Part shown: positions 48,528-49,690 of the stretch, piece after piece
Layout of the letters: every line of letters begins with the position of its first letter
How positions within the stretch are numbered: the stretch's first letter is position 1
Assembly (NCBI GenBank): GCA_023256215.1
Contig: JAGDXB010000058.1
Coordinates: forward strand, 6,685-56,374
Length of the DNA: 49,690 bases
Origin: Vulcanisaeta sp.
Lineage (GTDB): Archaea > Thermoproteota > Thermoprotei > Thermoproteales > Thermocladiaceae
Direction of reading: 5' to 3'
Translations under genes and position numbers: made by a program
Notes under the pieces: generated by a model
What the model saw: only the letters and a program-made list of their open reading frames with translations
Databases searched by the model: none
Told to the model about the DNA's origin: nothing

Positions 48528-49239
48528 CAAACCTATATGTGCAGGCATTCCTATACTCACAAACTGAGCATTTCCCTGGCGATGGCATGGCCGTAGGTTC
48601 CCTCCTCATTAGCCAATAATCAAGCGCCCATTTCAAGTGCGCCTCCACGGATCGGTCAAACCTCTCCATGTACATAGTGAAGTCCCTAAATTTCAACCTG
48701 GCAGGTAATTCTGTGATATTATTTAGGTAATTAATTATTGTTGAGTAAATCCTCTTACGTAGGCTAATCACGATACCCGGATCTCTCTTAGACTTTATTA
48801 TAATAACCAATGGGTCATCACCTAAACCCAGCTTACTCACTAGGTATGCATATAGCTGCGCCTGGACATACTCATTATCGAACAATCTCTCAGTCCATTT
48901 ATTAGTTGTTTTTAACTCAATGATTGCCTTAGCATGGCCGTTCATAAACACCACAGCGTCGGGTATACCGATTATATTAACACCGTTTATATTGACAATC
49001 AATGGCAACGTTGCTACCACAAGTTCATTATTTCTGATAGTGTTCATGAATTCCTCCTCATTAACCCTCCTTCCCTTAAACACCTCACTGTGGATAATGA
49101 TGCCCATCTCCATGGACGGAGTCTCAACCTTACCCTCAACAATCGCCATGTGAAGCTTGTACTCACAAAAAAGTTGCTGTGCTATCTCTGATACCGTGAT
49201 GTAATCCCTATCAAACCTCAACGTCACTTTAATAGACAA
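48514..49239 (-). CDS. Cas4/RecB-like PD-(D/E)XK nuclease with Cys cluster
   Basis: LFCEYKL, GIIIHSEV, GIPDAVVFMNGHAKAIIELKTT, YVQAQLYAYL, CSVCEYRNAC. Confidence 0.8.
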   Translation of the reverse strand: MSIKVTLRFDRDYITVSEIAQQLFCEYKLHMAIVEGKVETPSMEMGIIIHSEVFKGRRVNEEEFMNTIRNNELVVATLPLIVNINGVNIIGIPDAVVFMNGHAKAIIELKTTNKWTERLFDNEYVQAQLYAYLVSKLGLGDDPLVIIIKSKRDPGIVISLRKRIYSTIINYLNNITELPARLKFRDFTMYMERFDRSVEAHLKWALDYWLMRREPTAMPSPGKCSVCEYRNACTYRFAIPQ

Positions 49240-49298
49240 GGCGACCTATCAATAAATGATTATTAACGTTTTTATAAGACTAATAGGCAAGTTGATAC

Positions 49299-49682
49299 TT
49301 ACTCCTTAACAGCGATAACCGATATTTCAATTAGGGCTCCACCGGGTAGATTATTAACCTCAACCGTCATCCTGGCAGGAGGATTCTCCCTAAAGTACCT
49401 TGAATAAACCTCGTTAAATTCAGAGAATTTACTCAAATCCTTCAATGCGACGAAGACCCAGGTAACATCATTTAATGAGAACCCTGCCGCCTCAAGAACT
49501 GCCTTAATATTCTCAAGAACCCTCTCCGCCTGCTCTCTAACACCACCCTTAACTAGCTGACCTGTGGCTGGGTCAATGGGTATTTGACCACTTACAAATA
49601 ATGTATTGCCAACCTTAACAGCCTGTGAATAAGGCCCTATTGGTTTAGGTGCCTTATCGGTAAATATTGTTGTTCTTGGCAT
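49299..49682 (-). CDS. ridA: RidA-family enamine/imine deaminase
   Basis: [34 protein letters not shown]. Confidence 0.95.
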   Translation of the reverse strand: MPRTTIFTDKAPKPIGPYSQAVKVGNTLFVSGQIPIDPATGQLVKGGVREQAERVLENIKAVLEAAGFSLNDVTWVFVALKDLSKFSEFNEVYSRYFRENPPARMTVEVNNLPGGALIEISVIAVKE

Positions 49683-49690
49683 GGCAATTC

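Noticed and set aside
1-49690. CRISPR array
   Set aside because: No set of regularly spaced direct repeats was found by reading either strand, despite a Cas4-like gene.

Overview
Gene-dense archaeal chromosome segment. Protein content and a multi-intron tRNA point to a thermophilic crenarchaeote of the Thermoproteales type, close to Vulcanisaeta/Caldivirga; this assignment is inference. About 55 protein genes are recognisable. They include a PhoH ATPase with KH motifs, an AdoMetDC-fold decarboxylase, two overlapping HerA/VirB4-like ATPases (one membrane-anchored), scattered tetrapyrrole/cobalamin genes, a GH57 hydrolase beside a truncated glycosyltransferase, Sir2, ProRS, an AsnRS-like asparagine synthetase, core MetE, NurA, a solo Cas4-like nuclease and MoeA. 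No CRISPR array, rRNA or intact mobile element was seen. The most notable unlisted signals are RNA genes. One is a tRNA-Val(GAC) that fits only if two small non-canonical introns (29/30 and 45/46) are removed. The others are at least five, probably seven, C/D-box sRNA candidates in intergenic gaps or antisense to gene ends. Other leads are a frameshifted TnpB/OrfB-like remnant, a HEPN-MNT chimera, a ProRS with no canonical start codon upstream of its conserved N-terminus, a pair of distant four-Cys membrane-anchored paralogues, and the HerA-like pair as a possible Ced/Ted-type DNA-transfer module. All identifications come from reading motifs; no database search was run.
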